DNA of 64,000 nucleotides from Spongiibacter thalassae (GTDB lineage: Bacteria; Pseudomonadota; Gammaproteobacteria; Pseudomonadales; Spongiibacteraceae): the NCBI RefSeq assembly GCF_012272835.1, contig NZ_JAAWWK010000002.1:897451-961450 (forward strand), in the 5' to 3' direction. Made by a program: the position numbers and the translations under genes. The notes below the pieces were generated by a model that saw nothing but the letters and a program-made list of their open reading frames with translations, was not told where the DNA came from and searched no databases. This document shows, one piece after another, positions 37,374-47,890 of the stretch. How positions within the stretch are numbered: the stretch's first letter is position 1; each line of letters begins with the position of its first letter.

Positions 37374-38506
37374 AGTTTCTCCGCCGCGGCAATCAGGGTG
37401 TCATCGCCCTTGGCAAAGCACAGGCGAATAATGCGGGTGTCCGGTGGACTTTGGTAAAACACCGATAGCGGTATGGCAGCAACACCGCGCTCTGTGGTCA
37501 GCCAGCGGCAAAAGGCCATATCATCGAGGTCGCTGATCGCGCTGTAATCCGCCAGCAAAAAATAGGTGCCGGCGCTGGGTAGCAAGGTCAAACGACTGCC
37601 CGCCAGTTCACGAACAAAAAGGTCTCGCTTCTGCTGATAAAAACTCCCCAGTTCGTCGATGTGTTCGGGGTGTTCGGTCAACATATCGGCGATAGCGTAC
37701 TGGGCGGGAGTGAAGCTGGAGAAGGTCACATATTGGTGGATTTTGCGAAACTCTGCGGTCAGCTCCGGCGGGGCGATGACGTAGCCCAGTTTCCAGCCCG
37801 TGCAGTGAAAGGACTTGCCAAAAGAGGAGACGATCGCGGTGCGCTCTGCCAATGCGGGAAAACAACTGGCACTGAGGCGCTCGGCACCATCAAACACAAT
37901 GTGCTCGTAGACCTCGTCGCTGATAAGCCACAGTTGGTGCTTGAGCACGATGCGCTCCAGTTCCAGCCACCCGGCTCGATCCAGGCAGGTGGCCGTCGGG
38001 TTGTGGGGGCTGTTGACGATGATGCACCGCGTTCTGGGTGTAATGGATGATTCCAGCGCTTGCCAGTCGATGTGATACGCTGGGGGCATAAGTGGAATAT
38101 GGACACAGGAGCCGCCCGCCAGCTCCACCGCTGGCGCATAGCTGTCGTAGCAGGGGTCGAACACAATCACTTCATCGCCGCTGTGCACCAGTGACTGTAT
38201 GGCAACAAACAGCCCCTCCGTGGCACCGGAGCACACGGTGACCATCGATTCGGCGTCCACCGATCGCTGGTAGCAGCGTGCCGACAATCGTTCAATTCCA
38301 GAGAGCAGGGGGGGCGCCCCGGCCATGGGCGCATATTGGTTTAGCCCTGCTTGGCCGTGGTGGGCCAGACGCTCCAGCAGGTAAGCCGGGGCGGGAAAGT
38401 CCGGAAAACCCTGGGCGAGATTTATGGCGCCGCTCTTTGCCGCCATCTGTGACATGGTGGTAAAAATAGTGGTGCCCACATGGGGTAGCTTGCTGTCCAG
38501 GGTCAT
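37361..38506 (-). CDS. ybdL: methionine/glutamine aminotransferase (YbdL-like)
   Basis: This 381-aa fold type I PLP aminotransferase has NSPHNPTA, ISDEVYEHIVFD and the PLP lysine at about residue 231 in SSFGKSFHCTGWK. It resembles YbdL, which transaminates 2-keto-4-methylthiobutyrate or aromatic keto acids, and glutamine transaminase K. ATG 38506 is chosen over an in-frame TTG at 38524. The overlap with an omega-amidase strongly suggests glutamine as amino donor, with the ketoglutaramate product removed by YafV. Confidence 0.88.
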   Translation of the reverse strand: MTLDSKLPHVGTTIFTTMSQMAAKSGAINLAQGFPDFPAPAYLLERLAHHGQAGLNQYAPMAGAPPLLSGIERLSARCYQRSVDAESMVTVCSGATEGLFVAIQSLVHSGDEVIVFDPCYDSYAPAVELAGGSCVHIPLMPPAYHIDWQALESSITPRTRCIIVNSPHNPTATCLDRAGWLELERIVLKHQLWLISDEVYEHIVFDGAERLSASCFPALAERTAIVSSFGKSFHCTGWKLGYVIAPPELTAEFRKIHQYVTFSSFTPAQYAIADMLTEHPEHIDELGSFYQQKRDLFVRELAGSRLTLLPSAGTYFLLADYSAISDLDDMAFCRWLTTERGVAAIPLSVFYQSPPDTRIIRLCFAKGDDTLIAAAEKLCQL

Positions 38507-38610
38507 CGCGATCTCAATTATCAAAGTGTCTTGAATGCCGGCTTTTTATCATACCTCAGTGACGCGGCCCAGACCCAATAGGATCGCGGATCGATCGCTA
38601 ACCCCCTTGA

Positions 38611-38652
38611 GTTTGCCGATGGTGGGCAAACTTCCGTCCCAGCGGGTACAAT
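38611..38652 (+). promoter_or_regulatory. candidate promoter with inverted repeat upstream of the Rieske gene
   Basis: GTTTGCC (38611-38617) and GGCAAAC (38625-38631) form a perfect 7-bp inverted repeat with a seven-base spacer. TACAAT (38647-38652) is a good -10 candidate, so the right half-site would cover its -35 position. This could be an operator. The 211-base divergent gap 38507-38717 holds no gene. Confidence 0.35.
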
Positions 38653-38717
38653 TTAGTGGGTAGTTACAGGCCCTATTAATCCCCAAGGCGATAGTTGTCG
38701 CGGAGTACGACGCGTTT

Positions 38718-39035
38718 ATGCGGTATTACAGTCTGGAAAAACTGATGAATCTTTTTGACGGCTACCGCAAGGTATTCAAAATTGATAACCATCAGCTGAT
38801 GTTGCTGCAACAGGATGGTCAACGCTATCTCATTGAGAGCAATTGCCCCCATCGCGCCTTTCCACTGAGCGCCTCGGATGTCGTTGGCGATGAGCTGGTA
38901 TGTCCCCAGCATGGTTATCGTTTTGCTATCGCTGATGGTCAGTTGCGCCATTACAGCGAGGAGCCCTGCCGCAATCTGCGCTGCTATCCGCTGGTATATC
39001 AGCAGAATGAGCTGGGTGTAGTGCTGGGGGAATAG
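38718..39035 (+). CDS. Rieske [2Fe-2S] domain protein
   Basis: This 105-aa protein is a single Rieske domain. The cluster ligands are Cys43 and His45 (NCPHRAFPL) and Cys62 and His65 (CPQHGYRF). It lacks a membrane anchor and has the size of a Rieske-type ferredoxin or a nitrite reductase small subunit-like protein. No oxygenase or reductase neighbour identifies a partner. It is convergent with the GNAT-fusion gene, whose stop is six bases away. Confidence 0.88.
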   Translation: MRYYSLEKLMNLFDGYRKVFKIDNHQLMLLQQDGQRYLIESNCPHRAFPLSASDVVGDELVCPQHGYRFAIADGQLRHYSEEPCRNLRCYPLVYQQNELGVVLGE

Positions 39036-39041
39036 CCGAAT

Positions 39042-39935
39042 TCAGGGTAGGCGGCGCAGCCAGGGCGATGTGGTGCCCTGTGGCCACATTCGATGAAAGG
39101 ATTCCAGAGGCTCTTTCACCTGGGCTGGCGAATTCACCGCCAGCCAGCCGGGAGCGTCCTTGTGTCTGCCATAGGCGAATATCGCCTGGTCATCGGCAAT
39201 CACCGAAAAATGTTGACTCTCGCTGGTATGTATTGGGTCTACTACCCGCAGCTCGATGCTGCTGCTCAGTTTTTGGCTGAGCGCCAGCAAAGGGTGAAAG
39301 CCCTCGCGTAGCGGTTGGTCGTCGCACATCAGCAGGTCTACGCCGGTGATTCGGTGGCGCCGGGCCAGCCGCGATATCACCCCGACAAGGAAGGTATTGG
39401 CATAAAGCTCGGGTTCCAGACTTTGGCTGAAAATACGCAGGCGTCGCCGGGCCTGACAGGCGCAGGTAAAGGCGGCGTCGGCAAAGTGCTCGGTGGCGAC
39501 GGCTTGCCTTGGGCCGGGGTTGAGTGCCAGGGTCATGGTGCGGTGGGGGATACCAGCGTCCTGGTAACTGTCGCCGACGGGAATGAAGCCGAGGCGGCCG
39601 TAAAAGGGCAGGGCGTGCTCCTGGGCCGACAGGTGCAGTCGTTCGAAGCCGAGCTGGCGGCCACGATCGATAATATGGCTCATCAGGGCCAGTCCGATAC
39701 CCTGGCCGCGGTGTTCAACGAGTACCGCCATGCGCCCAACGCCACCGTCGTCCAGCAAGCGGGCGGTCGCGACGGCGGTATCACCGGAAAAAACCAGAAA
39801 GTGATCGGCGTGCTCGTCGTGTTCGTCGAGCTCCAGGGCCGGAGGCACCTGCTGCTCTTCAACAAACACGGTGTAGCGTATACGGCTCAGCAGCTCACTG
39901 TGGCTGTGCCAGTCAGTATTCTGAATTCGAATCAT
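39042..39935 (-). CDS. GNAT N-acetyltransferase fused to a DUF7931-like domain
   Basis: This 297-aa protein has an N-terminal GNAT domain (about residues 1-140) with the acetyl-CoA loop VEHRGQGIGLALM and ALPFYGRLGFIPVG. A second domain (about 150-297) contains RRLRIFSQSLEPELY and EHFADAAF, and looks like the domain I remember as DUF7931. ATG 39935 is chosen because residues upstream in the open frame lie inside roxA; even so the two genes overlap by 23 bases. The acetyl acceptor is unknown. Confidence 0.8.
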   Translation of the reverse strand: MIRIQNTDWHSHSELLSRIRYTVFVEEQQVPPALELDEHDEHADHFLVFSGDTAVATARLLDDGGVGRMAVLVEHRGQGIGLALMSHIIDRGRQLGFERLHLSAQEHALPFYGRLGFIPVGDSYQDAGIPHRTMTLALNPGPRQAVATEHFADAAFTCACQARRRLRIFSQSLEPELYANTFLVGVISRLARRHRITGVDLLMCDDQPLREGFHPLLALSQKLSSSIELRVVDPIHTSESQHFSVIADDQAIFAYGRHKDAPGWLAVNSPAQVKEPLESFHRMWPQGTTSPWLRRLP

Positions 39936-41046
39936 CGTCGAAATACACGCTGCCAGCTTGATACAGGTTGTGGAGTAGCTGGGTTGGCAGAGCCGCCAGT
40001 AGCCCACCGGGAATTTCTCCCTCACACAGGCAAAACTGGCTGATAACGTCGCGGTAGTCGGCGGGATAGGGGTAGGCGAGGCCGTCGATAAAGAGCTGGT
40101 GGTCATCGAAGGCCAGCCGACAGCCGGGCCGCAAACTTAGCGGAAAGGTGTTCAGGTGTTCGCTGAACTCGGCTGCGGTCAAGGGGTCGTTACTGAACAG
40201 CTGGGCCGGATTGACCTCGGTCATCATTTTTCCGAACCAGCCGAGCAGGGCCTGGTCGTCTTCCAGTCCGCGCGTCAGTATTTCGCGCAATTGCCCGGCC
40301 AGTTCGGTGGGGAGACGGGCACTGTGGGCATCGGCTCGCAGGGGGAGGTCGCGAAAGCGCTCGCTGTCGTCCAATACCGTCTCTCGGTCGGCGCTCCAGC
40401 TATTGAGTAATTCTGCTTCGGAAGGGGCGCGAAAGCCAACAGAAAGCGTAATGCAGTCGTCGCCCTCGGCGATGCCCCAGTGGGCGACGCCGGGGGGAAT
40501 GTACAGAATATCTCCCGGGGACAGCACAACTTCTTCCTGCTCGTCGAAATCCCTGAGCAGGCGCAAATCGGGATGATTCATTACCGGGCTGCTGTCGTCG
40601 CAGTGCTGACCCAGTTTCCAGCGGCGCTGGCCGCTGCCCTGGATCAAAAAAACATCGTATTGATCAAAATGAGGGCCGACGCTGCCACCATGACTGGCGT
40701 AGCTGACCATAATATCGTCGATACGCCAGCGCGGGATAAAACGGAAGTCAGCCAGCAGACTGGCGATCTCCGGTATCCACTGGTCTACGGATTGCACCAG
40801 CAGCGTCCACTTATCGGCGGGAAGCTCGCCGAAATCGGCGTCGCCAAAGGGGCCGTGACGCAGCAGCCACTCCTGCCCCTCTTGCACGATCAGTCGGCTG
40901 TCGACGTCTTCCTCGCAGGCCAGACCGGCCAGGTCGTCGCCGTCAATCGGGCAGACAAAGTCGGCCAGGGCGGCGCGTAAAACGGTGGTTTTACGCTGCC
41001 AGCAGGTGTCGAGGAAGTGCTGGGTATCAACGCCTTGCAGTGGCAC
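39913..41046 (-). CDS. roxA: ribosomal protein L16 arginine hydroxylase (cupin/JmjC)
   Basis: This 377-aa 2-oxoglutarate/Fe(II) oxygenase matches RoxA (YcfD), which hydroxylates an arginine of ribosomal protein L16. The iron triad is His126 and Asp128 (GPHFDQYDVF) and His189 (PPGVAHW). A winged-helix-like C-terminal half follows, as in YcfD. The start is a GTG three bases after the purB stop, a tight operon junction also seen in Pseudomonas. Confidence 0.9.
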   Translation of the reverse strand: MPLQGVDTQHFLDTCWQRKTTVLRAALADFVCPIDGDDLAGLACEEDVDSRLIVQEGQEWLLRHGPFGDADFGELPADKWTLLVQSVDQWIPEIASLLADFRFIPRWRIDDIMVSYASHGGSVGPHFDQYDVFLIQGSGQRRWKLGQHCDDSSPVMNHPDLRLLRDFDEQEEVVLSPGDILYIPPGVAHWGIAEGDDCITLSVGFRAPSEAELLNSWSADRETVLDDSERFRDLPLRADAHSARLPTELAGQLREILTRGLEDDQALLGWFGKMMTEVNPAQLFSNDPLTAAEFSEHLNTFPLSLRPGCRLAFDDHQLFIDGLAYPYPADYRDVISQFCLCEGEIPGGLLAALPTQLLHNLYQAGSVYFDDDSNSEY

Positions 41047-41049
41047 AGC

Positions 41050-42426
<1,377 letters not shown>

Positions 42427-42463
42427 TTATCTAAACGCAGGAGGGGCTGTAAGCAAGGGCGCA

Positions 42464-42492
42464 ATGATACACGGCTCAGTGCGCGATTTCAG
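42464..42492 (-). promoter_or_regulatory. candidate purB promoter inside the hflD tail
   Basis: On the minus strand, CTGAAA (42492-42487) and TATCAT (42469-42464) are 17 bases apart, about 50 bases before the purB start. The -35 falls within the last codons of hflD. If real, purB can be expressed apart from mnmA-hflD. Confidence 0.3.
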
Positions 42493-43120
42493 TGTTCAAA
42501 ATGTGCTTGGCTTCGGTAAAAAGCCGGTTGCGGCGCAAAATCAGTGTCCAGCGGTTGCCGCCGGCCTGTTGCCAGAGGTAGGCGGCTCGAACCGCCGCCA
42601 GTAGCAGGGCGCGAATGCGCGCGGCGTTGGTCGGGTTTTGCAGGTGCTGGGCGCTGCCGCCGACCTGGATACGAAAGCGATATTTGGAAAGTGTGTCTTG
42701 ATAAATGTCTGCAAGGTTCAGGCACAGGGCGTTGATATCACTGCCAAAGTCCCGGCTTCTACCGGCGTGCTGCAAGCGGTTGCGCACGATGGCGGTCGCG
42801 GCGTCGTCCTTGCGCAACTGTCCCTGAAGGTACAGTGCACCCATGCAGTAACGGGTGACTGCCCGGCGCTCGCCATAGTCGTTGCCGCTGAGTAGATCCC
42901 GCAGTGCGCGCAACCCGACCTCCAGTGCTTCGACACCGCCGAAAATGGCGATGGTATTGCTCGCTTCAAAGCTGAGCACACTGTGGATACTCGCCTCAAG
43001 TGCGGCAGGTTCCGCCAGGCCGGTTCGGGCAATCTGGTCTACCTGACTGACTGCCTGCACGACAGCAGCCAGTGCCAGGGTCTGTTCACGAATTTGTTCA
43101 GGGCTTGGACGGCTAAACAT
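42476..43120 (-). CDS. hflD: high-frequency lysogenization protein HflD homologue
   Basis: This 214-aa all-helical protein matches HflD: LALAAVVQAVSQVDQIARTG at the start, LQHAGRSRDFGSDINALCLNLADIYQDTLS in the middle, and IRALLLAAVRAAYLWQQAGG near the end. HflD is a peripheral inner-membrane protein that influences lambda lysogeny through CII in E. coli; its normal cell role is unclear. It overlaps the mnmA stop by one base, and the mnmA-hflD-purB order is conserved in many gammaproteobacteria. Confidence 0.92.
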   Translation of the reverse strand: MFSRPSPEQIREQTLALAAVVQAVSQVDQIARTGLAEPAALEASIHSVLSFEASNTIAIFGGVEALEVGLRALRDLLSGNDYGERRAVTRYCMGALYLQGQLRKDDAATAIVRNRLQHAGRSRDFGSDINALCLNLADIYQDTLSKYRFRIQVGGSAQHLQNPTNAARIRALLLAAVRAAYLWQQAGGNRWTLILRRNRLFTEAKHILNTEIAH

Positions 43121-44244
43121 CAGCGATTGTGCCCCGCTTCAATAATGCCGCCACCAAGGCAGTGTTCGCCGAGGTAAAGCACGGCGGATTGTCCCGGTGT
43201 GACCGCCCGCTGGGGCTCATCGAAGCGCAGCTCGTAACCGGCGTTGGTGGCGATCAGTTCGCAGTCCTGATCCTGCTGCCGGTAGCGGGTCTTGGCCTGA
43301 CAGCGCAGGGGCAACTCGGGTTCCTGCCCGTCTATCCAGTGAATGCTGGACAGGCTGAGGCAGTTTTTGAACAGTGCCGGGTGCTGGCTGCCCTGGGTGA
43401 CTACCAATACATTGCGTTGCAGATCCTTTTCCACCACATACCAGGGCTCCTCTCCGGCGCCGCGTACGCCGCCGATGCCCAGCCCCTGACGCTGGCCAAT
43501 AGTGTGGTACATCAGTCCACTGTGCTCGCCCATTACCTTGCCGTCCAGGCTTTCGATTTTGCCTGGCTGGGCGGGCAGGTACTGCTGGAGGAAGTCCTTG
43601 AAGCGGCGCTCGCCAATAAAGCAGATGCCGGTGCTGTCCTTTTTATCGTGGGTCACCAGTTCGTGGGCTTCGGCCAGTGCGCGCACGGCGGGTTTTTCCA
43701 GTTCGCCCACTGGGAACAGGGTTCTGGCCAGTTGTTCCGAGGACACAGCGTGGAGGAAGTAGCTCTGGTCCTTGTTCGGATCGAGGCCCTTGAGGAGTTG
43801 GGTGCCGGTGGTGTGCGCGCTGCGCCGGGTGTAGTGGCCGGTGGCAATGCCGTCGGCACCGAGGCTGAGAGCGTGCTCCAGAAAGGCTTTGAATTTTATT
43901 TCCCGGTTGCACAGGATGTCCGGGTTGGGGGTGCGTCCCGCGCGGTATTCCTCCAGAAAATGCTCGAACACATTGTCCCAGTATTCCTTGGCGAAATTGG
44001 CGGTGTGTAAATAGATGTCGAGTTTTTTGCAAACTGCTGCAGCGTCGGCGAGGTCTTCCATCGCGGTGCAGTATTCCGTGCCATCGTCTTCGTCCCAGTT
44101 CTTCATAAACAGGCCTTCGACCTGATAGCCCTGCTGCAGTAGGAGGAGGGCGGCGACGGAGGAGTCTACGCCACCTGACATCCCGACTATTACGCGGGTG
44201 TCGGCGGGGGCTTTGTCACTCAGCTTGAACGGTGCAGCGGTCAT
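43120..44244 (-). CDS. mnmA: tRNA-specific 2-thiouridylase MnmA
   Basis: This 374-aa enzyme puts sulfur on U34 of Lys, Glu and Gln tRNAs. The PP-loop [16 protein letters not shown] binds ATP. The two active cysteines are in TPNPDILCN and [12 protein letters not shown] 44244 shares one base with the nudJ stop (TAATG), so the two are coupled; an in-frame TTG at 44250 is rejected. Confidence 0.95.
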   Translation of the reverse strand: MTAAPFKLSDKAPADTRVIVGMSGGVDSSVAALLLLQQGYQVEGLFMKNWDEDDGTEYCTAMEDLADAAAVCKKLDIYLHTANFAKEYWDNVFEHFLEEYRAGRTPNPDILCNREIKFKAFLEHALSLGADGIATGHYTRRSAHTTGTQLLKGLDPNKDQSYFLHAVSSEQLARTLFPVGELEKPAVRALAEAHELVTHDKKDSTGICFIGERRFKDFLQQYLPAQPGKIESLDGKVMGEHSGLMYHTIGQRQGLGIGGVRGAGEEPWYVVEKDLQRNVLVVTQGSQHPALFKNCLSLSSIHWIDGQEPELPLRCQAKTRYRQQDQDCELIATNAGYELRFDEPQRAVTPGQSAVLYLGEHCLGGGIIEAGHNR

Positions 44245-44690
44245 TAACAATTTCCGTAAATCATGTTCAGGGGGTAGCGGTGTCCGTCGAGGTAGCGCTC
44301 CAGACAGTCCAGTACCATAGGGCTGCGCAGCATGGGGCGGTGTTCACGGAGTTCTTCCGGTGTCATCCAGTGCACGCGGTGGATGTCGGCATCCAGAGGG
44401 CTGTCGGGGCAAAAGGCCACTGGTTTGGCGAAAAACGTGCTGCGGTGATAGGTGACGCCGTTGCTGCCAGCGGTATACAGGCCCATGCCAATCACGCCCT
44501 GCAGTTCCACTCGCCACTGGGTTTCCTCGAGGGTTTCCCGTATTGCGGCCTCTTGCAGGGATTCGCCCTGTTCGAGGTGCCCCGCGGGTTGGTTGAAAAC
44601 GTGCCGCCCTTCGCGGATTTCCTCAACGATCAGAAATTTTCCGTCATTCTCGACAATGGTGGCGACGGTGACGTGGGGCTGCCAAGCCAT
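44244..44690 (-). CDS. nudJ: NUDIX phosphatase NudJ
   Basis: This 148-aa NUDIX protein has the box [23 protein letters not shown] at residues about 42-64. It matches NudJ, which hydrolyses the thiamin precursor hydroxymethylpyrimidine pyrophosphate and nucleoside di- and triphosphates. The nudJ-mnmA order with a one-base overlap is found in E. coli relatives and supports the name. Confidence 0.88.
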   Translation of the reverse strand: MAWQPHVTVATIVENDGKFLIVEEIREGRHVFNQPAGHLEQGESLQEAAIRETLEETQWRVELQGVIGMGLYTAGSNGVTYHRSTFFAKPVAFCPDSPLDADIHRVHWMTPEELREHRPMLRSPMVLDCLERYLDGHRYPLNMIYGNC

Positions 44691-44750
44691 AACTGCCTCT
44701 ACCTATAAAAGGACGCCATTGTAACAGGGGGGCTTATAAGGGCACAGGCC

Positions 44751-45443
44751 CTATCTTCGCCGGGACGGGCGTCCAGGCCGGTGCGCGGGCGTTTTCCCCG
44801 TTGGGCGACCTGTTCGTCGCCGGGGTGTTGTGCGATTCTCCGCTCGCTTGCCCTGGGGGAGCAGGCTGGTGCGCTGAGCAGCGGTTAGCATCACAGGCTG
44901 ATATTCGCCTGGTTGGAGCGTGCCCAGTTGCCAGGGGCCTATAGCCACGCGGATCAGGCGCAGAGTGGGAAAGCCGACGGCAGCGGTCATTCGCCTGATC
45001 TGCCGATTGCGTCCCTCGGTGATGGTCAGAGCAATCCAGCTGGTGGGAATGGCGGCGCGGTATCGCACCGGCGGCTGCCGGGGCCAGAGGGAGTCCGGTG
45101 CGGTAATACGTTGTGCCTCGGCCGGTGCAGTAGGGCCGTCGTTTAGCTCGACGCCGTTGCGTAGGCGGGAGAGGGCGTGCTCATCGACCTCGCCCTCGAC
45201 CTGCGCCCAATAGGTTTTCGCCAACTTGTGCTGCGGGTGACTGATGCTATGCTGCAAGCTACCGATGCCGGTGAGCACCATCAAGCCTTCGGAGTCGTAA
45301 TCGAGGCGTCCTGCGGGGTAGATCGCAGGGATATTGATGTAGTTGGCGAGGGTTTCCTTGTCCGCCGACGCGGTGAATTGACTCATTACGCGGAAAGGTT
45401 TGTTAAAAAGTATAAGATCCGGCGTAGATTCGGGGTCATTCAT
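44751..45443 (-). CDS. rluE: 23S rRNA pseudouridine synthase RluE
   Basis: This 230-aa enzyme is in the RsuA family and should modify U2457 of 23S rRNA. The catalytic Asp is in AGRLDYDSEGLMV; NKPFRVMSQFT near the start and EGRNRQIRRMTAAVG later are typical. It lacks an S4 domain, as RluE does. The last 30 residues are a very Arg- and Pro-rich tail not seen in E. coli RluE, which may add RNA contacts. It heads the leftward block through nudJ, mnmA and hflD. Confidence 0.88.
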   Translation of the reverse strand: MNDPESTPDLILFNKPFRVMSQFTASADKETLANYINIPAIYPAGRLDYDSEGLMVLTGIGSLQHSISHPQHKLAKTYWAQVEGEVDEHALSRLRNGVELNDGPTAPAEAQRITAPDSLWPRQPPVRYRAAIPTSWIALTITEGRNRQIRRMTAAVGFPTLRLIRVAIGPWQLGTLQPGEYQPVMLTAAQRTSLLPQGKRAENRTTPRRRTGRPTGKTPAHRPGRPSRRR

Positions 45444-45464
45444 GGAAGAAATTCGACTATAAAG

Positions 45465-45473
45465 TGGTATAAT
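45465..45473 (+). promoter_or_regulatory. extended -10 promoter upstream of icd
   Basis: TGGTATAAT at 45465-45473 is an extended -10 with a perfect TATAAT (45468-45473), followed by GCCGCGC. It lies about 138 bases before icd and just upstream of the divergent rluE start. No good -35 is seen, as is common for extended -10 promoters. Confidence 0.55.
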
Positions 45474-45610
45474 GCCGCGCTTTTTGAGAAAAGCTATGTC
45501 TAAAGTGCTCGCTGACAGCAGTCTATTGTGTCGGCATTGTAGCAGTGGAAACGCTCTGCGGCCGCCTTTTTACGAGCTCAGATACTAACCGATAAACCAT
45601 GGAGTCAAAA

Positions 45611-46864
45611 ATGGGATACCAACATATCAAGGTACCTACAGAGGGTGAGAAAATCTCCGTTAATGCGGATCTTTCCCTGAACGTACCCGATCGGCCAATT
45701 ATTCCTTTTATCGAAGGTGATGGCATCGGGGTCGATATTACTCCGGTAATGATCAACGTTGTGGACGCAGCGATTGAGAAAGCCTATGCCGGCAAGAAAA
45801 AAATCAGCTGGATGGAAATTTTCACCGGCGAGAAAGCTGCTGAGATGTATGACGGCGACTGGTTCCCTGCGGAAACCCTCGACGCCATCAAAGAGTACGC
45901 GGTAGCGATCAAAGGCCCGTTGACCACGCCAGTAGGTGGTGGCTTCCGTTCATTGAACGTTGCGCTGCGTCAAGAGCTCGACCTGTATGTCTGTCAGCGC
46001 CCGGTGCGTTGGTTTGAAGGTGTTCCTTCACCTGTCAAAGAGCCAGGCAAGACCAATATGGTGATTTTCCGTGAGAACTCGGAAGACATCTACGCGGGTA
46101 TTGAGTGGAAAGCGGGCACTCCTGAAGCTGATAAAGTGATCAACTTCATGCAGGAAGAAATGGGTGTGACCAAAATCCGCTTCCCGCAAAACTGTGGTAT
46201 CGGTGTTAAGCCTGTATCTGAAGAAGGCACCAAGCGCCTGGTGCGCAAGGCCATTCAGTACACTATTGACCAGGACCTGCCTTCACTGACTCTGGTTCAT
46301 AAAGGCAACATCATGAAGTTCACCGAAGGTTCTTTCAAGAACTGGGGCTATGAACTGGCAATGGAAGAGTTCGGTGGCGAGCTGCTCGACGGCGGCCCCT
46401 GGGTCAAGCTGAAGAACCCCAACACCGGCAAGGAAATCATTGTTAAAGACGTGATTGCCGACGCGATGCTGCAACAGGTACTGCTGCGTCCCGACGAGTA
46501 CAGCGTTATTGCTACGCTGAACCTGAATGGCGACTACCTGTCTGACGCGCTGGCTGCCCAGGTCGGTGGTATCGGTATCGCTCCCGGTGCAAACCTGAGT
46601 GACACTGTTGCCCTGTTCGAGGCTACCCACGGTACAGCTCCCAAGTACACCGGTCAGGACAAGGTTAACCCCGGTTCACTGATCCTGTCTGCGGAAATGA
46701 TGCTGCGCCACCTGGGCTGGAACGAAGCCGCTGACCTGATTATCGACGGTATGAACGGTGCGATTCAGGCCAAGACGGTAACCTATGACTTTGAGCGTCT
46801 GATGGAAGGTGCGACCTTGCTGAAGTGTTCCGAGTTTGGCGACGCCATTATCAAGCATATGTAA
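45611..46864 (+). CDS. icd: NADP-dependent isocitrate dehydrogenase
   Basis: This 417-aa TCA-cycle enzyme is the E. coli-type dimeric NADP form. [13 protein letters not shown] carries Ser114, equivalent to the serine phosphorylated by AceK when carbon is diverted to glyoxylate. [14 protein letters not shown] and [18 protein letters not shown] are conserved. ATG 45611 has a GGAG site (45600-45603) at good spacing and gives the E. coli length; ATG 45599 would overlap that site. Confidence 0.95.
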   Translation: MGYQHIKVPTEGEKISVNADLSLNVPDRPIIPFIEGDGIGVDITPVMINVVDAAIEKAYAGKKKISWMEIFTGEKAAEMYDGDWFPAETLDAIKEYAVAIKGPLTTPVGGGFRSLNVALRQELDLYVCQRPVRWFEGVPSPVKEPGKTNMVIFRENSEDIYAGIEWKAGTPEADKVINFMQEEMGVTKIRFPQNCGIGVKPVSEEGTKRLVRKAIQYTIDQDLPSLTLVHKGNIMKFTEGSFKNWGYELAMEEFGGELLDGGPWVKLKNPNTGKEIIVKDVIADAMLQQVLLRPDEYSVIATLNLNGDYLSDALAAQVGGIGIAPGANLSDTVALFEATHGTAPKYTGQDKVNPGSLILSAEMMLRHLGWNEAADLIIDGMNGAIQAKTVTYDFERLMEGATLLKCSEFGDAIIKHM

Positions 46865-46872
46865 ATGCTTTC

Positions 46873-46913
46873 AGCCGACCCTGTTCAGGGTCGGCTCGAC
46901 CTTTCGGTTTTTT
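46873..46913 (+). terminator. intrinsic terminator after icd
   Basis: AGCCGACCCTG and CAGGGTCGGCT (46873-46896) form an 11-bp stem nine bases after the icd stop; in practice the loop would open to TGTTCA. A run of six T ends near 46913. The following 130 bases to cspD hold no gene. Confidence 0.82.
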
Positions 46914-47046
46914 AAATCTGCTTTAGATTCAGTGTGTTGCCTCCTCATGTTCAACAGGATTCGTGTTGCCTGTTATAGAGGCGTGCAGTGGCAGCGCTCG
47001 CCTGTCGCGAGCGTGAGTAGGGTGGGGATTGCTCAGTGCAGACGAT

Positions 47047-47274
47047 TTAGCCGGCTTGAGCTTCTGTTTCGTCGCCGGCTTTGATGCTGACCGCGTGCAG
47101 ACCCTTGGGGCCGTTCTCGGCGGAGAAATACACTGTCTGGCCCGCTTTGAGTGTTTTGTAGCCTTCCATGGAGATGGCAGAGTAGTGTGCAAACACCTCT
47201 TGCTCACCGTCTTCAGAGAGGATAAATCCGTATCCTTTGGCGTTATTGAACCACTTTACAACACCATTTTGCAT
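47047..47274 (-). CDS. cspD: cold-shock-like protein CspD
   Basis: This 75-aa OB-fold protein has RNP1-like KGYGFI and RNP2-like VFAHYS motifs, with start MQNGVVKWFNNAKG. CspD binds single-stranded DNA and inhibits replication in stationary phase in E. coli. It is divergent from clpS, the conserved cspD/clpS arrangement that supports CspD over other Csp proteins. The start at 47274 drops 27 upstream in-frame residues unlike the family. The 193-base gap 47275-47467 holds both control regions. Confidence 0.9.
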   Translation of the reverse strand: MQNGVVKWFNNAKGYGFILSEDGEQEVFAHYSAISMEGYKTLKAGQTVYFSAENGPKGLHAVSIKAGDETEAQAG

Positions 47275-47467
47275 AGCTTTACACCCTGCTTTCTCGTTAT
47301 AGTTATCCCTAAGATTACGTGGAATTGCCTGCGCATTCCCCGCGTTAATTCCCATTTTTAAAACACTGGGAGCTTGGCGTCAAGTAGAGGTTTGTTACAG
47401 GTATATCTCGGTGGATTTCCCTATTGTTGAGCCTCCAGTGAATGATAAGCTCAGGTAAACGGTAAAT

Positions 47468-47821
47468 ATGCAGTTCCAGAAAGTGAAAATGAGTGGCGAG
47501 GACAAGCCTGGTCGCAGTGGCGACACCGGTATCGCGGTGCAGGAAGCCAAGCCTACACTCAAAAAGCCGCCGCTGTATAAGGTGGTGTTGATGAATGATG
47601 ATTACACCCCCATGGAGTTTGTGGTGGAGGTGCTGGAAGACTTCTTTTACATGAGTCGCCAGCAGGCGACCCAGGTGATGTTAACGGTACATACCAAGGG
47701 CAAGGGGGTTTGCGGCGTATTTACCCGAGACATTGCTGAAACCAAAGCCAATCAAGTGAATCAATATGCCAGAGAGAGTGGTCACCCGCTGCTGGCCGAA
47801 ATTGAGGAAAGCGAAGGTTAA
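47468..47821 (+). CDS. clpS: ClpS adaptor of the N-degron pathway
   Basis: This 117-aa adaptor binds bulky N-terminal residues (Leu, Phe, Tyr, Trp) and hands substrates to ClpAP. The core [21 protein letters not shown] includes the Asn-Asp-Asp that grips the N-degron amino group, and [20 protein letters not shown] is typical. The first 33 residues form the flexible extension needed for delivery. An in-frame ATG at 47489 is an alternative start. clpA follows 69 bases later. Confidence 0.95.
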   Translation: MQFQKVKMSGEDKPGRSGDTGIAVQEAKPTLKKPPLYKVVLMNDDYTPMEFVVEVLEDFFYMSRQQATQVMLTVHTKGKGVCGVFTRDIAETKANQVNQYARESGHPLLAEIEESEG

Positions 47822-47890
47822 AACTACACTTTTGTTTGCAGCGACACTTAAAGCAGTACCCATTTGTAACAACAGAAGGCGAAACAGGCT

